Assembly (NCBI RefSeq): GCF_003585765.1 | Contig: NZ_CP021235.1 | Location: 3,658,001 to 3,722,000, forward strand | Reading direction: 5' to 3' | DNA: 64,000 nucleotides | Source of the DNA: Pontibacter actiniarum | GTDB lineage: Bacteria > Bacteroidota > Bacteroidia > Cytophagales > Hymenobacteraceae | Shown: one piece after another, positions 1 to 8,774 of the stretch | How positions within the stretch are numbered: the first letter of the stretch is position 1 | Layout of the letters: each line of letters starts with the position of its first letter | The notes under the pieces: model-generated | Told to the model about the DNA's origin: nothing | Database searches by the model: none | What the model saw: the letters and a program-made list of their open reading frames with translations, nothing else | Position numbers and translations under genes: made by a program

Positions 1-187
1 CCCGCTCGCCCTCCAGGGTGTCGGGGGCCTGCACCCGGTGGTGCTCCACAAGGGTGAGCCGCTCGGGCGGGAGGCTGCTGCCGGTGTCGGGGCAGAACAG
101 CTCCTGCTGCTGAATGGTGAACGTCCGGGTGAAGCCGCGCTCGCGCATGTCCCGGATGGCTTCGCTAAAGGTAGTGTACTGTGGCAT
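1..187 (-). CDS. Small conserved protein, 3' end outside window
   Basis: An open frame runs leftwards from an ATG at 187-185 and leaves the window after 62 codons. It begins MPQYTTFSEAIRDMRERGF and continues with a Gln-rich stretch (FTIQQQEL) and a Cys (LFCPDTG). It resembles the small (about 100-residue) Bacteroidota proteins often labelled phosphoribosylpyrophosphate synthetase without good reason; that label is recalled, not tested. No catalytic motif is visible in the part present. It diverges from the DUF5522-like gene across a 140-base spacer. The function is unknown. Confidence 0.55.
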   Translation of the reverse strand, partial: MPQYTTFSEAIRDMRERGFTRTFTIQQQELFCPDTGSSLPPERLTLVEHHRVQAPDTLEGER

Positions 188-327
188 AGGCGGCAGGTTT
201 AGGTTTGCTGGCCTCGCGGGGGCCCTGAACTATAACGTACGCACCGCAGTTAGAGGTACCTGGCGCGTCTGTTTTTGCCAGATGCCGGATTATTGGCGTT
301 ATTTGCGCCGAAACAGAAAACACAGCT

Positions 328-504
328 TTGACTCAGAAACTAACAGAGGGAGAGGATTTTTACTTTAACGAGCAGGGGCTGATGGTGCTCACGGCCAAGT
401 ACCTGCTCAAGCGCGGGTGGTGCTGCCGCAACGGCTGCCGGAACTGCCCCTACGGCTTCCGCAAAGAGCAGCAGGAGGCCGGGGCCAAGCAGAAGAAAGT
501 ATAA
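328..504 (+). CDS. DUF5522-like small Cys-rich protein
   Basis: This 58-residue protein reads from a TTG at 328 to TAA at 502-504. It has the core LTAKYLLKRGWCCRNGC followed by RNCPYGF, a Cys-Cys-x-Asn-x-Cys-x2-Cys-Pro-Tyr arrangement that I recognise as the DUF5522 family of short Bacteroidota proteins. The four cysteines suggest a metal or Fe-S site, but that is inference. No ATG lies in frame near the 5' end, so the TTG start is a best guess; ATT codons lie further upstream. It precedes the ribosomal protein genes on the same strand and is probably transcribed separately. Its cellular role is not known to me. Confidence 0.7.
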   Translation: MTQKLTEGEDFYFNEQGLMVLTAKYLLKRGWCCRNGCRNCPYGFRKEQQEAGAKQKKV

Positions 505-571
505 AAACTGTTACCCAAACCCGCTTTGCGTAGCATTCCCTACACATCAGAAGGAAATTTTTAGATACCCG

Positions 572-603
572 TTTGATATTCTGTATCTTTTTATAGATAT
601 TTG
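572..603 (+). promoter_or_regulatory. Bacteroidota -33/-7 promoter of rpmB
   Basis: TTTG at 572-575 is followed after 20 bases by GATATTTG at 596-603, one base off the TAnnTTTG -7 consensus. The expected transcript start is a few bases downstream, about 30 bases before the rpmB ATG. Confidence 0.6.
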
Positions 604-638
604 CACCCCTATTGAAATAAACCAGAAAAGAATACAAG

Positions 639-878
639 ATGGCACGAGTTTGCGACTTAACAGGTAAAAGACCACAAGTAGGTAACAACGTTTCTCACGC
701 TAACAACAAGACGAAGCGTAAATTTTATCCAAACCTACAGAAGAAGCGCTTCTACATCCCAGAGGAGGATGCTTGGGTAACGCTGAAAGTTTCTACTTCT
801 GCACTGAGAACCATCAACAAGAATGGTATTTCTTCAGTGTTGAAGAAAGCAGTAGAGCAAGGCTACATCATGTACTAG
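639..878 (+). CDS. rpmB: 50S ribosomal protein L28
   Basis: This is a structural protein of the large ribosomal subunit. The 79-residue product starts [20 protein letters not shown], which is the hallmark L28 N-terminus, and keeps the basic [15 protein letters not shown] segment and the C-terminal [10 protein letters not shown] helix. The length is normal for Bacteroidota L28. The ATG at 639 follows a -33/-7 promoter, and a long stem-loop terminator follows at 979, so the gene appears to be monocistronic. L33 follows from its own promoter, the usual pairing in this phylum. Confidence 0.97.
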   Translation: MARVCDLTGKRPQVGNNVSHANNKTKRKFYPNLQKKRFYIPEEDAWVTLKVSTSALRTINKNGISSVLKKAVEQGYIMY

Positions 879-978
879 TAATGGCATCTCTTCCGGTTTT
901 GCCTGCCTCGCGGCCCCAGTAGCGGCTCGGCGACAGGCACAAAGCGGGAAAGCCATCTGGTACTTTAGAATAAAACAT

Positions 979-1027
979 CGGCAACGGAGAGAAGCTGTAC
1001 GTGCTTTAGCTCCGTTGCCGTTTTTTT
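979..1027 (+). terminator. Rho-independent terminator of rpmB
   Basis: An 11-bp perfect stem (CGGCAACGGAG at 979-989 with CTCCGTTGCCG at 1010-1020) is followed by seven T. The 320-base gap between rpmB and rpmG otherwise holds only the rpmG promoter and unremarkable sequence. Confidence 0.85.
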
Positions 1028-1138
1028 AAACGCCCGCAATTTTTGCCGCCGGAAGGCAGGCGAAGGCGGGCCACAGTGTGGCAAGTGTAAATATTGTAAA
1101 GCCTCAATCGGAGATTCTACAATAAAATTTATACATTG

Positions 1139-1170
1139 TTTGTAATTAGAGATTTAAGCTTTTATATTTG
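1139..1170 (+). promoter_or_regulatory. Consensus -33/-7 promoter of rpmG
   Basis: TTTG at 1139-1142, a 20-base spacer, then TATATTTG at 1163-1170: an exact match to the Bacteroidota TTTG / TAnnTTTG consensus. It lies 29 bases before the rpmG ATG. Confidence 0.85.
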
Positions 1171-1198
1171 CAGTCCTAAATAAAAAATTACTGTCGAG

Positions 1199-1387
1199 AT
1201 GGCTAAAAAAGCAAAAGGTAATAGAATCCAGGTTATTATGGAGTGCACAGAGCACAAGGCTTCTGGGCTACCTGGTACTTCAAGGTACATCACTACCAAA
1301 AACAGAAAAAATACTCCTGAGCGTCTTGAGCTGAAGAAGTACAACCCTGTGATGAAAAAAGTAACTGTACATAAAGAAATTAAATAA
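1199..1387 (+). CDS. rpmG: 50S ribosomal protein L33
   Basis: This 62-residue large-subunit protein has the L33 signature: [20 protein letters not shown], then [20 protein letters not shown] and the [16 protein letters not shown] tail. It keeps one Cys in the MECTEH position where Zn-binding forms have C-x2-C, so it looks like a Zn-independent (C-minus) version. It is expressed from the consensus promoter just upstream and followed after two bases by the DUF4295 gene, the standard Bacteroidota order. Confidence 0.96.
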   Translation: MAKKAKGNRIQVIMECTEHKASGLPGTSRYITTKNRKNTPERLELKKYNPVMKKVTVHKEIK

Positions 1388-1389
1388 CC

Positions 1390-1542
1390 ATGGCTAAGAA
1401 GGTAGTTGCAACCCTAAAGACCGCTACAGGTAAAGACTGGGCAAAAGTGATCAAGGCTGTGAAGTCTCCAAAAACTGGTGCTTACAGCTTTAAAGAGGAG
1501 ATGGTACCTGTAGATAAAGTACAGGAGTTCCTTAAGAAGTAA
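1390..1542 (+). CDS. DUF4295 small ribosome-neighbour protein
   Basis: This 50-residue basic protein (MAKKVVATLKTATGKDWAKV ... PVDKVQEFLKK) is recognisable as DUF4295, a short Bacteroidota-specific family found next to rpmG. The ATG at 1390 is two bases after the rpmG stop, so the two are co-transcribed and end at the terminator at 1582. Its size, charge and fixed location suggest ribosome association, but its function is not established. Confidence 0.9.
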   Translation: MAKKVVATLKTATGKDWAKVIKAVKSPKTGAYSFKEEMVPVDKVQEFLKK

Positions 1543-1581
1543 TACAGCCTACTCTACATCAAATAGATAGATTACATGAAG

Positions 1582-1605
1582 AAGTCCCACTGTTGGGACT
1601 TTTTT
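1582..1605 (+). terminator. Terminator of rpmG-DUF4295
   Basis: The perfect stem AAGTCCCA / TGGGACTT (1582-1589 and 1594-1601) with a CTGT loop runs straight into a T tract. Confidence 0.88.
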
Positions 1606-1656
1606 AGTATATTACCGTATCACTGAGATAGCATTCACCCTACATCATAAACCGGC

Positions 1657-2616
1657 ATGGGAATTTTTGACTTTTTCAGCAAAGAGAAGAAAAAAGAATC
1701 GCTGGATAAAGGCCTCGAGAAAACCAAAAGCAACTTTTTCGGCCAGCTAAGCAAAGCCGTAATGGGCAAATCCACCGTTGACGTGGAGGTGCTCGATGAG
1801 TTGGAGGAAATCCTGGTGCATGCCGATGTGGGGGTGGAAACCACAGTGAAGATCATTGACCGCATTGAAAAGCGCGTGGCCCGCGACAAGTACGTGAGCA
1901 CCGACGAGCTGGACAATATCCTGCGCGAAGAGATAGCGGCCCTGCTGGAGGAGAACCGTGCCGGCGACGGCGCCAACTTCGACCTGCCAGCAGACATCAA
2001 GCCTTACGTGATTATGGTGGTGGGCGTGAACGGGGTGGGTAAAACCACAACCATCGGCAAACTGGCCGCGCAGTTCCACAAGGCCGGTAAGAAAGTAGTG
2101 CTTGGCGCTGCCGACACCTTCCGTGCCGCCGCCGTGGACCAGCTCATTATCTGGGGCGAGCGCGTGGGCGTGCCGGTTATCTCGCATGGCATGAACACTG
2201 ACCCTGCCTCCGTGGCGTACGATGCCGTGAAGAAGGGCGTGGAGCTGAACGCCGATGTGGTGATCATAGACACTGCCGGGCGCCTGCACAACAAGGTGGG
2301 CCTGATGAACGAGCTGTCCAAGATCAAGCGCGTCATGCAGAAGATAACACCGGACACGCCGCATGAGGTGCTGCTGGTGCTGGATGGCAGCACGGGTCAG
2401 AATGCCCTGCTACAGGCACGCGAGTTTACCAAAGCCACCGATGTTACGGCACTGGCGATCACCAAGCTGGACGGCACTGCCAAAGGCGGCGTGGTGATCG
2501 GTATTTCAGATGAGTTTAAGATCCCGGTGAAGTATATCGGGGTTGGCGAGAAAATTGAGGACCTACAGTTATTCGACAAAAACGAATTTGTAGACTCCTT
2601 CTTCTCACGCAAATAA
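1657..2616 (+). CDS. ftsY: Signal recognition particle receptor FtsY
   Basis: FtsY is the membrane-associated SRP receptor GTPase that docks Ffh-ribosome complexes at the translocon. The 319-residue protein has a short N-terminal basic region (FFSKEKKKESL), the NG helical domain, the P-loop GVNGVGKTT at about 123-131, DTFRAAA at 153-159, DTAGR at 205-209, and TKLDG with AKGG at 269-278, all intact. It lacks the long acidic A domain of enterobacterial FtsY, as is normal in Bacteroidota. The ATG at 1657 is the only sensible start. It heads a three-gene operon with the lipoprotein and rimO. Confidence 0.97.
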   Translation: MGIFDFFSKEKKKESLDKGLEKTKSNFFGQLSKAVMGKSTVDVEVLDELEEILVHADVGVETTVKIIDRIEKRVARDKYVSTDELDNILREEIAALLEENRAGDGANFDLPADIKPYVIMVVGVNGVGKTTTIGKLAAQFHKAGKKVVLGAADTFRAAAVDQLIIWGERVGVPVISHGMNTDPASVAYDAVKKGVELNADVVIIDTAGRLHNKVGLMNELSKIKRVMQKITPDTPHEVLLVLDGSTGQNALLQAREFTKATDVTALAITKLDGTAKGGVVIGISDEFKIPVKYIGVGEKIEDLQLFDKNEFVDSFFSRK

Positions 2617-2624
2617 GCAGTGCC

Positions 2625-3167
2625 ATGGACAAGCTCCTGCTGTTGCCGTTAGCACTGCTGTTATCGCAGTGTAGCGGCGCCAAAACCGCCCATCAAACGC
2701 AAAGCCAACAAGAGCAGATGGAAAGCCAGGAGCAACAACCGCTATCGCAGCAGCAACAGAACGCTGCGGTGCAGGAGCAGCAAGCTCCCGTCACACAGGG
2801 CATAGCCGGAAAGGTGCTGTGGAAGGCCGGCAACCAAATGCCGTCACCGGATGCACCGCCAAGCAAAGGCAAAGGCATCCAACGCACCCTGTATGTCTAT
2901 GAGCTGACCAACAGCAGCCAGGCGAAAACCATAGACGGTGTTTTTCACACCGACATTCAAACTAATTTAGTTACTCACGTTGTTACGGATGCTAATGGCA
3001 ACTTTGCGGTTAGCCTGAAGCCCGGCATGTACAGCCTTTTCTCCAAAGAAGAAAAGGGTTTGTTCGCCAGCCTTTCCGATGGGGAGATGAACATCAACCC
3101 GGTGGAGGTAAAAGAGGGGCAGGTAACCGACGTGGAGTTTCTAATCAATTACAAGGCAAATTATTAA
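2625..3167 (+). CDS. Putative lipoprotein with carboxypeptidase-regulatory-like fold
   Basis: The 180-residue product starts MDKLLLLPLALLLSQCSG, a signal peptide whose cleavage site looks like a lipobox, although the Gln at -1 is unusual. A Gln-rich low-complexity segment follows (residues 25-60, QQQQ runs). The C-terminal half (TLYVYELTN ... VVTDANGNFAVSLKPGMYSLF) has the DANGNF-x-LKPG pattern of carboxypeptidase-regulatory-like beta-sandwich domains common in Bacteroidota surface proteins. It lies 8 bases after ftsY and 3 bases before rimO, so it is co-transcribed with both. No enzymatic role is visible; the location is probably the periplasmic face of a membrane. Confidence 0.8.
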   Translation: MDKLLLLPLALLLSQCSGAKTAHQTQSQQEQMESQEQQPLSQQQQNAAVQEQQAPVTQGIAGKVLWKAGNQMPSPDAPPSKGKGIQRTLYVYELTNSSQAKTIDGVFHTDIQTNLVTHVVTDANGNFAVSLKPGMYSLFSKEEKGLFASLSDGEMNINPVEVKEGQVTDVEFLINYKANY

Positions 3168-3170
3168 CCT

Positions 3171-4484
3171 GTGAAAGTAAGATCGCTTAAGAAGGATAAA
3201 GTAAACGTAGTTACATTGGGTTGCTCAAAGAACCTGGTGGACTCGGAAGTACTGATGGGGCAGCTGCGCGCCAACGAGTTTGATGTGGCGCACGAGTCTG
3301 AGAACGACGACTCTAACATCATTATCGTAAACACCTGCGGCTTTATCGACAATGCCAAGCAGGAGTCTATCGACACCATCCTGCGCTATGCAGAGGCAAA
3401 AGAGGCGGGCCAGATAGATAAACTGTATGTAACCGGCTGCTTGTCGCAGCGCTACAAGGATTCGCTGGAGCAGGAGATTCCGCAGGTGGATGCCTATTTC
3501 GGTACGCTGGAACTGCCACAGCTGCTCAAAAAGCTGGAGGCCGACTACAAGCACGAGCTGATCGGGGAGCGCCTCCTGACAACGCCTTCGCACTTTGCTT
3601 ACTTTAAGATTGCCGAGGGCTGTAACCGCCCTTGCTCCTTCTGCGCCATCCCGCTGATGCGTGGCAAGCACGTAGACCGCCCGATTGAGGACCTGGTGCG
3701 TGAGGCGAAGCGCCTGGCAGGCATGGGTACCAAAGAGCTGGTGCTGATTGCGCAGGACTTAACATACTATGGCCTGCAGCATTACGGAGAGCGTAAGCTG
3801 GCTGACCTGCTGCGTAACCTGTCCGACGTGGACGGCATCGAGTGGATCAGGATGCAGTATGCCTACCCGTCGCAGTTCCCGATGGAGGTGTTCGATGTGA
3901 TGAACGAGCGTGAGAACATCTGCAAGTACCTGGACATGCCGCTGCAGCACATCTCCGATAACATGCTCAAGACGATGCGCCGCGGCATCAGCAAGCGCCG
4001 TACCATTGAGCTGGTAGACCAGATCCGCCAGCGCGTGCCGGACATCGCTCTAAGAACCACCTTAATTGCCGGCCACCCGGGCGAGACAGACCAGGATTTC
4101 CAGGAGCTGTACGATTGGGTAGAAGAGACACGCTTCGACAGGCTGGGCATCTTTACGTACTCGCATGAGGATAACACGCACTCTTACACCTTAGAGGACA
4201 ACGTGCCGGAGGAGGTGAAGCAGGACCGTGCAGACGCCATTATGGAGCTGCAGCAGGGCATTTCGGTGGAAATGAACGAAGAGAAGATCGGCAACACCTA
4301 CAAAGTACTCTTCGACCGCAAGGAGAGCGGCTATTTCGTGGGCCGTACGCAGTACGATTCTCCCGAGGTAGACAACGAGGTACTGGTGCCTGCCGACAGC
4401 AACTACGTGCGCCTCGGCGATTTCGCCAACGTGAAGATTACAGACGCTTCCGACTTTGACCTGTACGGGGAAGTAGTAAGCTAG
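3171..4484 (+). CDS. rimO: Ribosomal protein uS12 methylthiotransferase RimO
   Basis: RimO is a radical-SAM enzyme that adds a methylthio group to the conserved aspartate of ribosomal protein uS12. The 437-residue protein has the UPF0004 domain with its cluster cysteines (LGCSKN C18, NTCGF C56, TGCL C90), the radical-SAM motif GCNRPCSFC with C151/C155/C158, and a C-terminal TRAM domain. GCSKNLVDSE at the N-terminus separates it from MiaB. The start is GTG at 3171, three bases after the preceding stop. The terminator at 4517 ends the ftsY operon. Confidence 0.96.
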   Translation: MKVRSLKKDKVNVVTLGCSKNLVDSEVLMGQLRANEFDVAHESENDDSNIIIVNTCGFIDNAKQESIDTILRYAEAKEAGQIDKLYVTGCLSQRYKDSLEQEIPQVDAYFGTLELPQLLKKLEADYKHELIGERLLTTPSHFAYFKIAEGCNRPCSFCAIPLMRGKHVDRPIEDLVREAKRLAGMGTKELVLIAQDLTYYGLQHYGERKLADLLRNLSDVDGIEWIRMQYAYPSQFPMEVFDVMNERENICKYLDMPLQHISDNMLKTMRRGISKRRTIELVDQIRQRVPDIALRTTLIAGHPGETDQDFQELYDWVEETRFDRLGIFTYSHEDNTHSYTLEDNVPEEVKQDRADAIMELQQGISVEMNEEKIGNTYKVLFDRKESGYFVGRTQYDSPEVDNEVLVPADSNYVRLGDFANVKITDASDFDLYGEVVS

Positions 4485-4516
4485 TCTTTAGAGATACGAT
4501 TAACATAAGTACACGG

Positions 4517-4560
4517 AGCGGTCCGGCACAGGTTATACTTGTCGGGCCGCTTTGTTTTAG
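4517..4560 (+). terminator. Terminator after rimO
   Basis: AGCGGTCCG (4517-4525) pairs with CGGGCCGCT (4543-4551) with one G-U pair, followed by TTGTTTTAG. Its loop carries one TATACTT motif. It may also serve the converging minus-strand gene. Confidence 0.7.
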
Positions 4561-4584
4561 TGCCGCAGCCTCCAGCCAAAACCG

Positions 4585-4968
4585 CTACAGAAGAAAAGCG
4601 CTCACCTCTGCCGGCACCTCTCCTGCTCCAACAGCTTTAAACGCTACATGCGGCCTTACAGAGAAGATACGCTGCAGGCGCGGGTGCTCCCCCTGCAGTA
4701 GTACCAACCGCTGCCTGCCCTCCTGAAAGAGCTCCTCCAGCAACGGCATCAAGTTACCCAAACCCGCTGCGCCATCATCCGCTTTAATGCACACGACCGT
4801 GCGTTCCGCCTCGCGCAACAAACGCAGCGCATAGTGCTGTAACAGCTCATCTGAGCGGCTATCCAGGTCCAGTACAGTAACGGTTGGCAAGGCTTTCTGT
4901 ACCAGCTCCACCACCGGCTTCCGGTAGGCGTTATTCGCCGCTAAATCGATGTAAAGGAAAGCCTGCAT
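4585..4968 (-). CDS. Conserved protein of unknown function, coupled to T9SS cargo
   Basis: The 127-residue soluble protein begins MQAFLYIDLAANNAYRKPVV. Alternating hydrophobic strands and helices (TVTVLDLDS, RTVVCIKADD, RLVLLQG) suggest a small alpha/beta Rossmann-like fold. There is no signal peptide and no motif I can name. Its ATG overlaps the stop of the upstream FG-GAP protein gene (ATGA at 4966-4969), so translation is probably coupled even though the partner is secreted and this one is not. It may be lineage-restricted to Hymenobacteraceae relatives; I do not know its function. Confidence 0.75.
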   Translation of the reverse strand: MQAFLYIDLAANNAYRKPVVELVQKALPTVTVLDLDSRSDELLQHYALRLLREAERTVVCIKADDGAAGLGNLMPLLEELFQEGRQRLVLLQGEHPRLQRIFSVRPHVAFKAVGAGEVPAEVSAFLL

Positions 4969-7214
4969 CAGCGTACCATCAGCTTAGAGGAAACCTGCTC
5001 GCCGCCATCCGAAGTTGCCCGGAGGATGTAGATGCCTGCCTGCAGCCCCTGCACAGGTAAAGTATGGGTGCGGCTGTACCTGCCCTTGCTTTGGTACACG
5101 CGCTTCCCGACCATGTTGTACAGCTCCACCTGCACCGGTGCCGTGGCCTTTACGCTCACCGGCTCTTCGCTCTGCCTGCCATACGGGTTAGGGTATACTT
5201 TTAGCGCCAGGGTGTCGCCTGCACCAGGGGGGGCGGTGTTGCCGGCTGTCTGCTCCAGCAGGTACAGCCCACCACCCTGCGTACCCACCACCAGGAACAG
5301 CTTGTTTTCTCCTCCCAGGGGAGCCGCGGTTATGCTGAGGCCCTGCCCCAGCCGCGTAGCCTGCACTTGCTGTGTCAGCTCGTTTTCCAGCAGTTCGGTT
5401 TCTGCGCTGTAAGTACCCGCCAGATTTTCCGTCACATCACGATAAACACGTACTTCGCCGCTCTCGTCTGTGGTCAGCAAGTCGATCCTGCCGTTTCCAT
5501 CCACATCGTAAAGAGCTGGGTACACATAGCGCCGGCTGAAGTTAAAGCCAACACCTGCAAAACTCTCACTCTCCAACGTAAAGGCAGGGGCTGAGGCTGA
5601 GGCTGTGCCGGTGTTGCGGTAAAACTCAAGGTTGCTGGCCGCTTTGCCCAGCACGAGGTCCTGGTCCCCATCATCATCCAGGTCAGCAAAGGCAGGTGAG
5701 GAGCCATCGGCTACAGATAGTAGCGTCTGCAGGTACGCCAGGTCGTATGCGGCGGGCTGGTTGGGGACAGCGGCCAGGTTTTGCAAGTACGCGATGCGCG
5801 TAGAACCTGCTTTTACGCCCTTAAACGTCAGGATCAGGTCTGTAGCGCCATCGCCATTGAGATCGGCAAAGGCAGGCTTTAGGTTGTACACCTGCTGGCT
5901 GTGCAGGCCCAGAAAATCATCGGTCACCAACTCATACGCTGGCGTAGTGGGTGTGCCGGTGTTGCGGTAAAAGCTGAGGGAGGCGCTGTACATGTCGTTA
6001 CGGTAATCGGCGTTGTTACCGATCAGCATATCCAGGTCCCCGTCGGCATCCATATCAGCAAAGGCCGGGAAGGCCCCCTCGCTCAGGTCCAGCATCTGGC
6101 CTTGCAGAAAGTCGTCCTGCACAAAGCTGAAGTCGGGGTTATCCACCGCTCCCTGGTTTCGGTACAGCCAGTTAGAGCGCTCAAAGTCCATCAACCGGAC
6201 ATCCTGATACGCCTGCGGGGCCACCAGCAGGTCGGGTACGCCGTCAAACGTCAGGTCTTCGTAGTAAGCGGCGGGATAGATGTTGAAGTTGGCAGGCCGG
6301 TCCTTCGGGAAAAGCGGGTCAACCCCCTTCATCACGGCATTGCCGCTACTGCCTTCGTTCTCCATCAGCACCAGGTCTTCGCACTGCACCCCGCCCATCA
6401 CCAACTCCTTATCACCGTCGGCATCCATATCCAGGAGCAGCAAAGAGGAGCCGTCGTGGCCTGAGTGCATAGGCGATGCGATACTTTCGCCCTCGTTCTC
6501 GGAACAGTGCTCCCCGAACTTAAAGTTGTTGCAGCCCTCGCATTCGGTTATACCTCCCCACCAGTCCGTCTGCTGCACAAAGTTTAGGGTGCCGCAGGGC
6601 TGCTGCTCCTCTGCCTGGGTATTGCGGTAGAGCTCCATAAAAAATCCCTGCGAGAACTCCACCAGCAGCACATCCAGGTCGCCGTCGCCGTCTATGTCGG
6701 TTATGGAGGGCACATCGGCGCTGTTCATCTGCATATTTACTCTTCCGGAGTTGTAGCGAAGGGCATCGGTGGCCAACGAGAACTTCAGCTGCCCTTCCGC
6801 CGCCGGCTCCTGCTTAAAAACCTGTATGCCCAGCGGTGAGCTGGTAAAGATGTCTTTCAGGCCGTCGCAGTTGTAGTCGCGCAGCAGCGCCCAATAGCTC
6901 AGGCCCTGTGGGAAGAACGCCTCGTAGGCCGGCGCGTAGCTGTACCGCCACTCCCCCTCCTCCTGCACGGCCAGCCAGGTAAATATTTTCTGCTGCTGCC
7001 TGTCAAAGATAAAGAGATCCTCCTGCCCATCCTGGTTAAGGTCAATTGTGGAAAATTGGGCCGTGTTCAGGCCGCCGCTCCAGGGGTCGGATAACTGCCC
7101 CGCCGGCGTGGCCACAGGTACAGCCTGGCTCATGCGGAACCGGAGCGGCTCCTGTTGCGCATGAGCAGTAACGTTTACTAGAAGTATGAACAGTGCAGTA
7201 AAGAAGTGTTTCAT
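4968..7214 (-). CDS. FG-GAP/VCBS repeat protein with T9SS sorting domain
   Basis: This 748-residue secreted protein has a signal peptide (MKHFFTALFILLVNVTAHAQ) and about eight calcium-loop repeats of the D-x-D-x-D-G-x-x-D type (for example DIDGDGDLDVL, DMDADGDLDML, DLDDDGDQDLVL) that build an integrin-alpha-like beta-propeller. The C-terminal 75 residues (VYPNPYG ... VELYNMVGKRVY ... GIYILRATS) are a T9SS type A sorting domain. It is therefore predicted to cross the outer membrane by type IX secretion and stay on the surface or be released; such propellers commonly bind ligands or other proteins. The start ATG at 7214 directly precedes the signal peptide. Confidence 0.92.
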   Translation of the reverse strand: MKHFFTALFILLVNVTAHAQQEPLRFRMSQAVPVATPAGQLSDPWSGGLNTAQFSTIDLNQDGQEDLFIFDRQQQKIFTWLAVQEEGEWRYSYAPAYEAFFPQGLSYWALLRDYNCDGLKDIFTSSPLGIQVFKQEPAAEGQLKFSLATDALRYNSGRVNMQMNSADVPSITDIDGDGDLDVLLVEFSQGFFMELYRNTQAEEQQPCGTLNFVQQTDWWGGITECEGCNNFKFGEHCSENEGESIASPMHSGHDGSSLLLLDMDADGDKELVMGGVQCEDLVLMENEGSSGNAVMKGVDPLFPKDRPANFNIYPAAYYEDLTFDGVPDLLVAPQAYQDVRLMDFERSNWLYRNQGAVDNPDFSFVQDDFLQGQMLDLSEGAFPAFADMDADGDLDMLIGNNADYRNDMYSASLSFYRNTGTPTTPAYELVTDDFLGLHSQQVYNLKPAFADLNGDGATDLILTFKGVKAGSTRIAYLQNLAAVPNQPAAYDLAYLQTLLSVADGSSPAFADLDDDGDQDLVLGKAASNLEFYRNTGTASASAPAFTLESESFAGVGFNFSRRYVYPALYDVDGNGRIDLLTTDESGEVRVYRDVTENLAGTYSAETELLENELTQQVQATRLGQGLSITAAPLGGENKLFLVVGTQGGGLYLLEQTAGNTAPPGAGDTLALKVYPNPYGRQSEEPVSVKATAPVQVELYNMVGKRVYQSKGRYSRTHTLPVQGLQAGIYILRATSDGGEQVSSKLMVR

Positions 7215-7385
7215 GCAGGTATCGGTTTGCCATTGGGCACGGCTGTGCTCTTATTTAGAGAACGGAAGACCGCCCACTGTCGTTTTTGTCTATTTGGGTG
7301 TATATTGCCGCCATGAGGGGCCGCTATGTTCTGAACGAATTACGCCCCCTGAAAAGCATCTGACTAAGCTAAAATTACACATTTC

Positions 7386-8675
7386 ATGCAGAACAGCATT
7401 GAATTTCTATACCAGAGGTACCTCGAATGCCACCATGTCAGCACGGACTCCCGCGCGGAGCAGAACCAGAGCATGTTCTTTGCCCTGAATGGCCCCAATT
7501 TTAAGGGGGCTAAGTTTGCACAGATGGCCCTGGAGAAAGGTGCTAGGTACGCGGTGGTAGACGACCCAGGCATGGCCGCTGATAATGTTTTTGTAGTGGA
7601 AGATACGCTGCTGGCGCTCCAGGAGTTGGCCCGCCACCACCGCCGGCAGCTCAGCATCCCGGTGATCGGCATCACGGGCTCTAACGGCAAAACCACCTCT
7701 AAGGAGCTGGTTCACGCAGTGCTAAGCCAGAAGTACAACGTGCTGTACACGCAGGGCAACCTGAACAACCACATCGGCGTGCCACTCACGCTGCTGCGCA
7801 TTACGCCGGAGCACGAAATGGCTATCATCGAGATGGGGGCCAACCACATTGGCGAAATCGCGCAGCTCTCTGCCATAGCTTTACCCACGCATGGCCTCAT
7901 TACCAACATCGGGAAGGCGCATTTAGAAGGCTTTGGCAGCCTGGAGGGCGTGGCTAGGGGTAAAAGCGAGCTGTACCTGCACCTGGACCAGCACGGCGGC
8001 ACCGTTTTCATCAACACGGGCAACGAGCACCTGATGCGCATGGCCCGCCGCATCGAGAACAAAATCACTTACCCTGCACCCCACGACTACTACCACAGCG
8101 AGTTGCTCGAAGCATCGCCTTACGTTGTGTACAGAGATGAGGAAGGCCATGTGGTGCACACGCAGCTGGTAGGTAGTTACAACTATGAGAACATGGCGGC
8201 GGCAGCCTGCATCGGTAAGTTCTTTGGAGTGCCGCTGCAACAGGCAAACGAAGCCATTGCGCGCTACAGCCCGGTAAACAACCGCTCCCAGGTGCTGCAG
8301 CAGGGCAGCAATACCATCATTCTGGATGCCTACAATGCCAACCCGACCTCCATGGCGGCGGCAGTGCGCAACTTCGGAAACATGAAGGCCCAGCACAAGG
8401 TGGTCATACTGGGAGATATGTTTGAGATGGGCGCCGAGAGCGAGGCGGAGCACCGTTTATTAGGTGAAGTGGTAGCCGAACAGCCTTTTGACACGGTTAT
8501 ACTTTGCGGCAAACACATGAAGTACGCAGCCGAGGTAAGCGAAGACTTCCTGTATTTTGAAACCAAGCCTGAGCTGCAAACATGGCTGCGCAAAAACCCG
8601 ATCGCCGAAAGCTATGTGCTGATTAAAGGCTCCCGGGGTATGGGACTGGAAACACTGACAGCTGAACTGGGTTAA
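7386..8675 (+). CDS. murF: UDP-N-acetylmuramoyl-tripeptide-D-Ala-D-Ala ligase MurF
   Basis: MurF adds D-Ala-D-Ala to UDP-MurNAc-tripeptide, the last cytoplasmic step of peptidoglycan precursor synthesis. The 429-residue protein has a MurF-type N-terminal domain (STDSRAEQNQSMFFAL), the ATP-binding loop GITGSNGKTTSKE at about 95-107, the central-domain motif EMGANHIGEI, and the C-terminal DAYNANPTSM and GDMFEMGAESE motifs specific to MurF. The length is normal. It stands alone here, outside a dcw cluster, and ends at a strong bidirectional terminator shared with rfbC. Confidence 0.96.
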   Translation: MQNSIEFLYQRYLECHHVSTDSRAEQNQSMFFALNGPNFKGAKFAQMALEKGARYAVVDDPGMAADNVFVVEDTLLALQELARHHRRQLSIPVIGITGSNGKTTSKELVHAVLSQKYNVLYTQGNLNNHIGVPLTLLRITPEHEMAIIEMGANHIGEIAQLSAIALPTHGLITNIGKAHLEGFGSLEGVARGKSELYLHLDQHGGTVFINTGNEHLMRMARRIENKITYPAPHDYYHSELLEASPYVVYRDEEGHVVHTQLVGSYNYENMAAAACIGKFFGVPLQQANEAIARYSPVNNRSQVLQQGSNTIILDAYNANPTSMAAAVRNFGNMKAQHKVVILGDMFEMGAESEAEHRLLGEVVAEQPFDTVILCGKHMKYAAEVSEDFLYFETKPELQTWLRKNPIAESYVLIKGSRGMGLETLTAELG

Positions 8676-8709
8676 CCCTGTCGCAAAGCGCTCTCAGAGT
8701 GCCCGTAAA

Positions 8710-8757
8710 GATAAAGCGGAGGCCTGGGCAACATGTTGCCCAGACCTCCGCTTTATC
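8710..8757. terminator. Bidirectional terminator between murF and rfbC
   Basis: A nearly perfect 48-base palindrome with a single mismatch: GATAAAGCGGAGG, then CTGGGCAACATGTTGCCCAG, then CCTCCGCTTTATC. The two converging genes end on either side. It lacks a classic T tract but is very stable on both strands. Confidence 0.75.
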
Positions 8758-8774
8758 TCCTCCGCCAGGCGTCC

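Noticed and set aside
114-368. An 84-codon plus-strand frame at the left edge
   Set aside because: It runs antisense to the better-looking partial minus-strand gene and overlaps the DUF5522-like gene in another frame.
5032-6630. Several plus-strand frames opposite the FG-GAP gene
   Set aside because: Antisense shadows of the repetitive D-x-D-G coding sequence.
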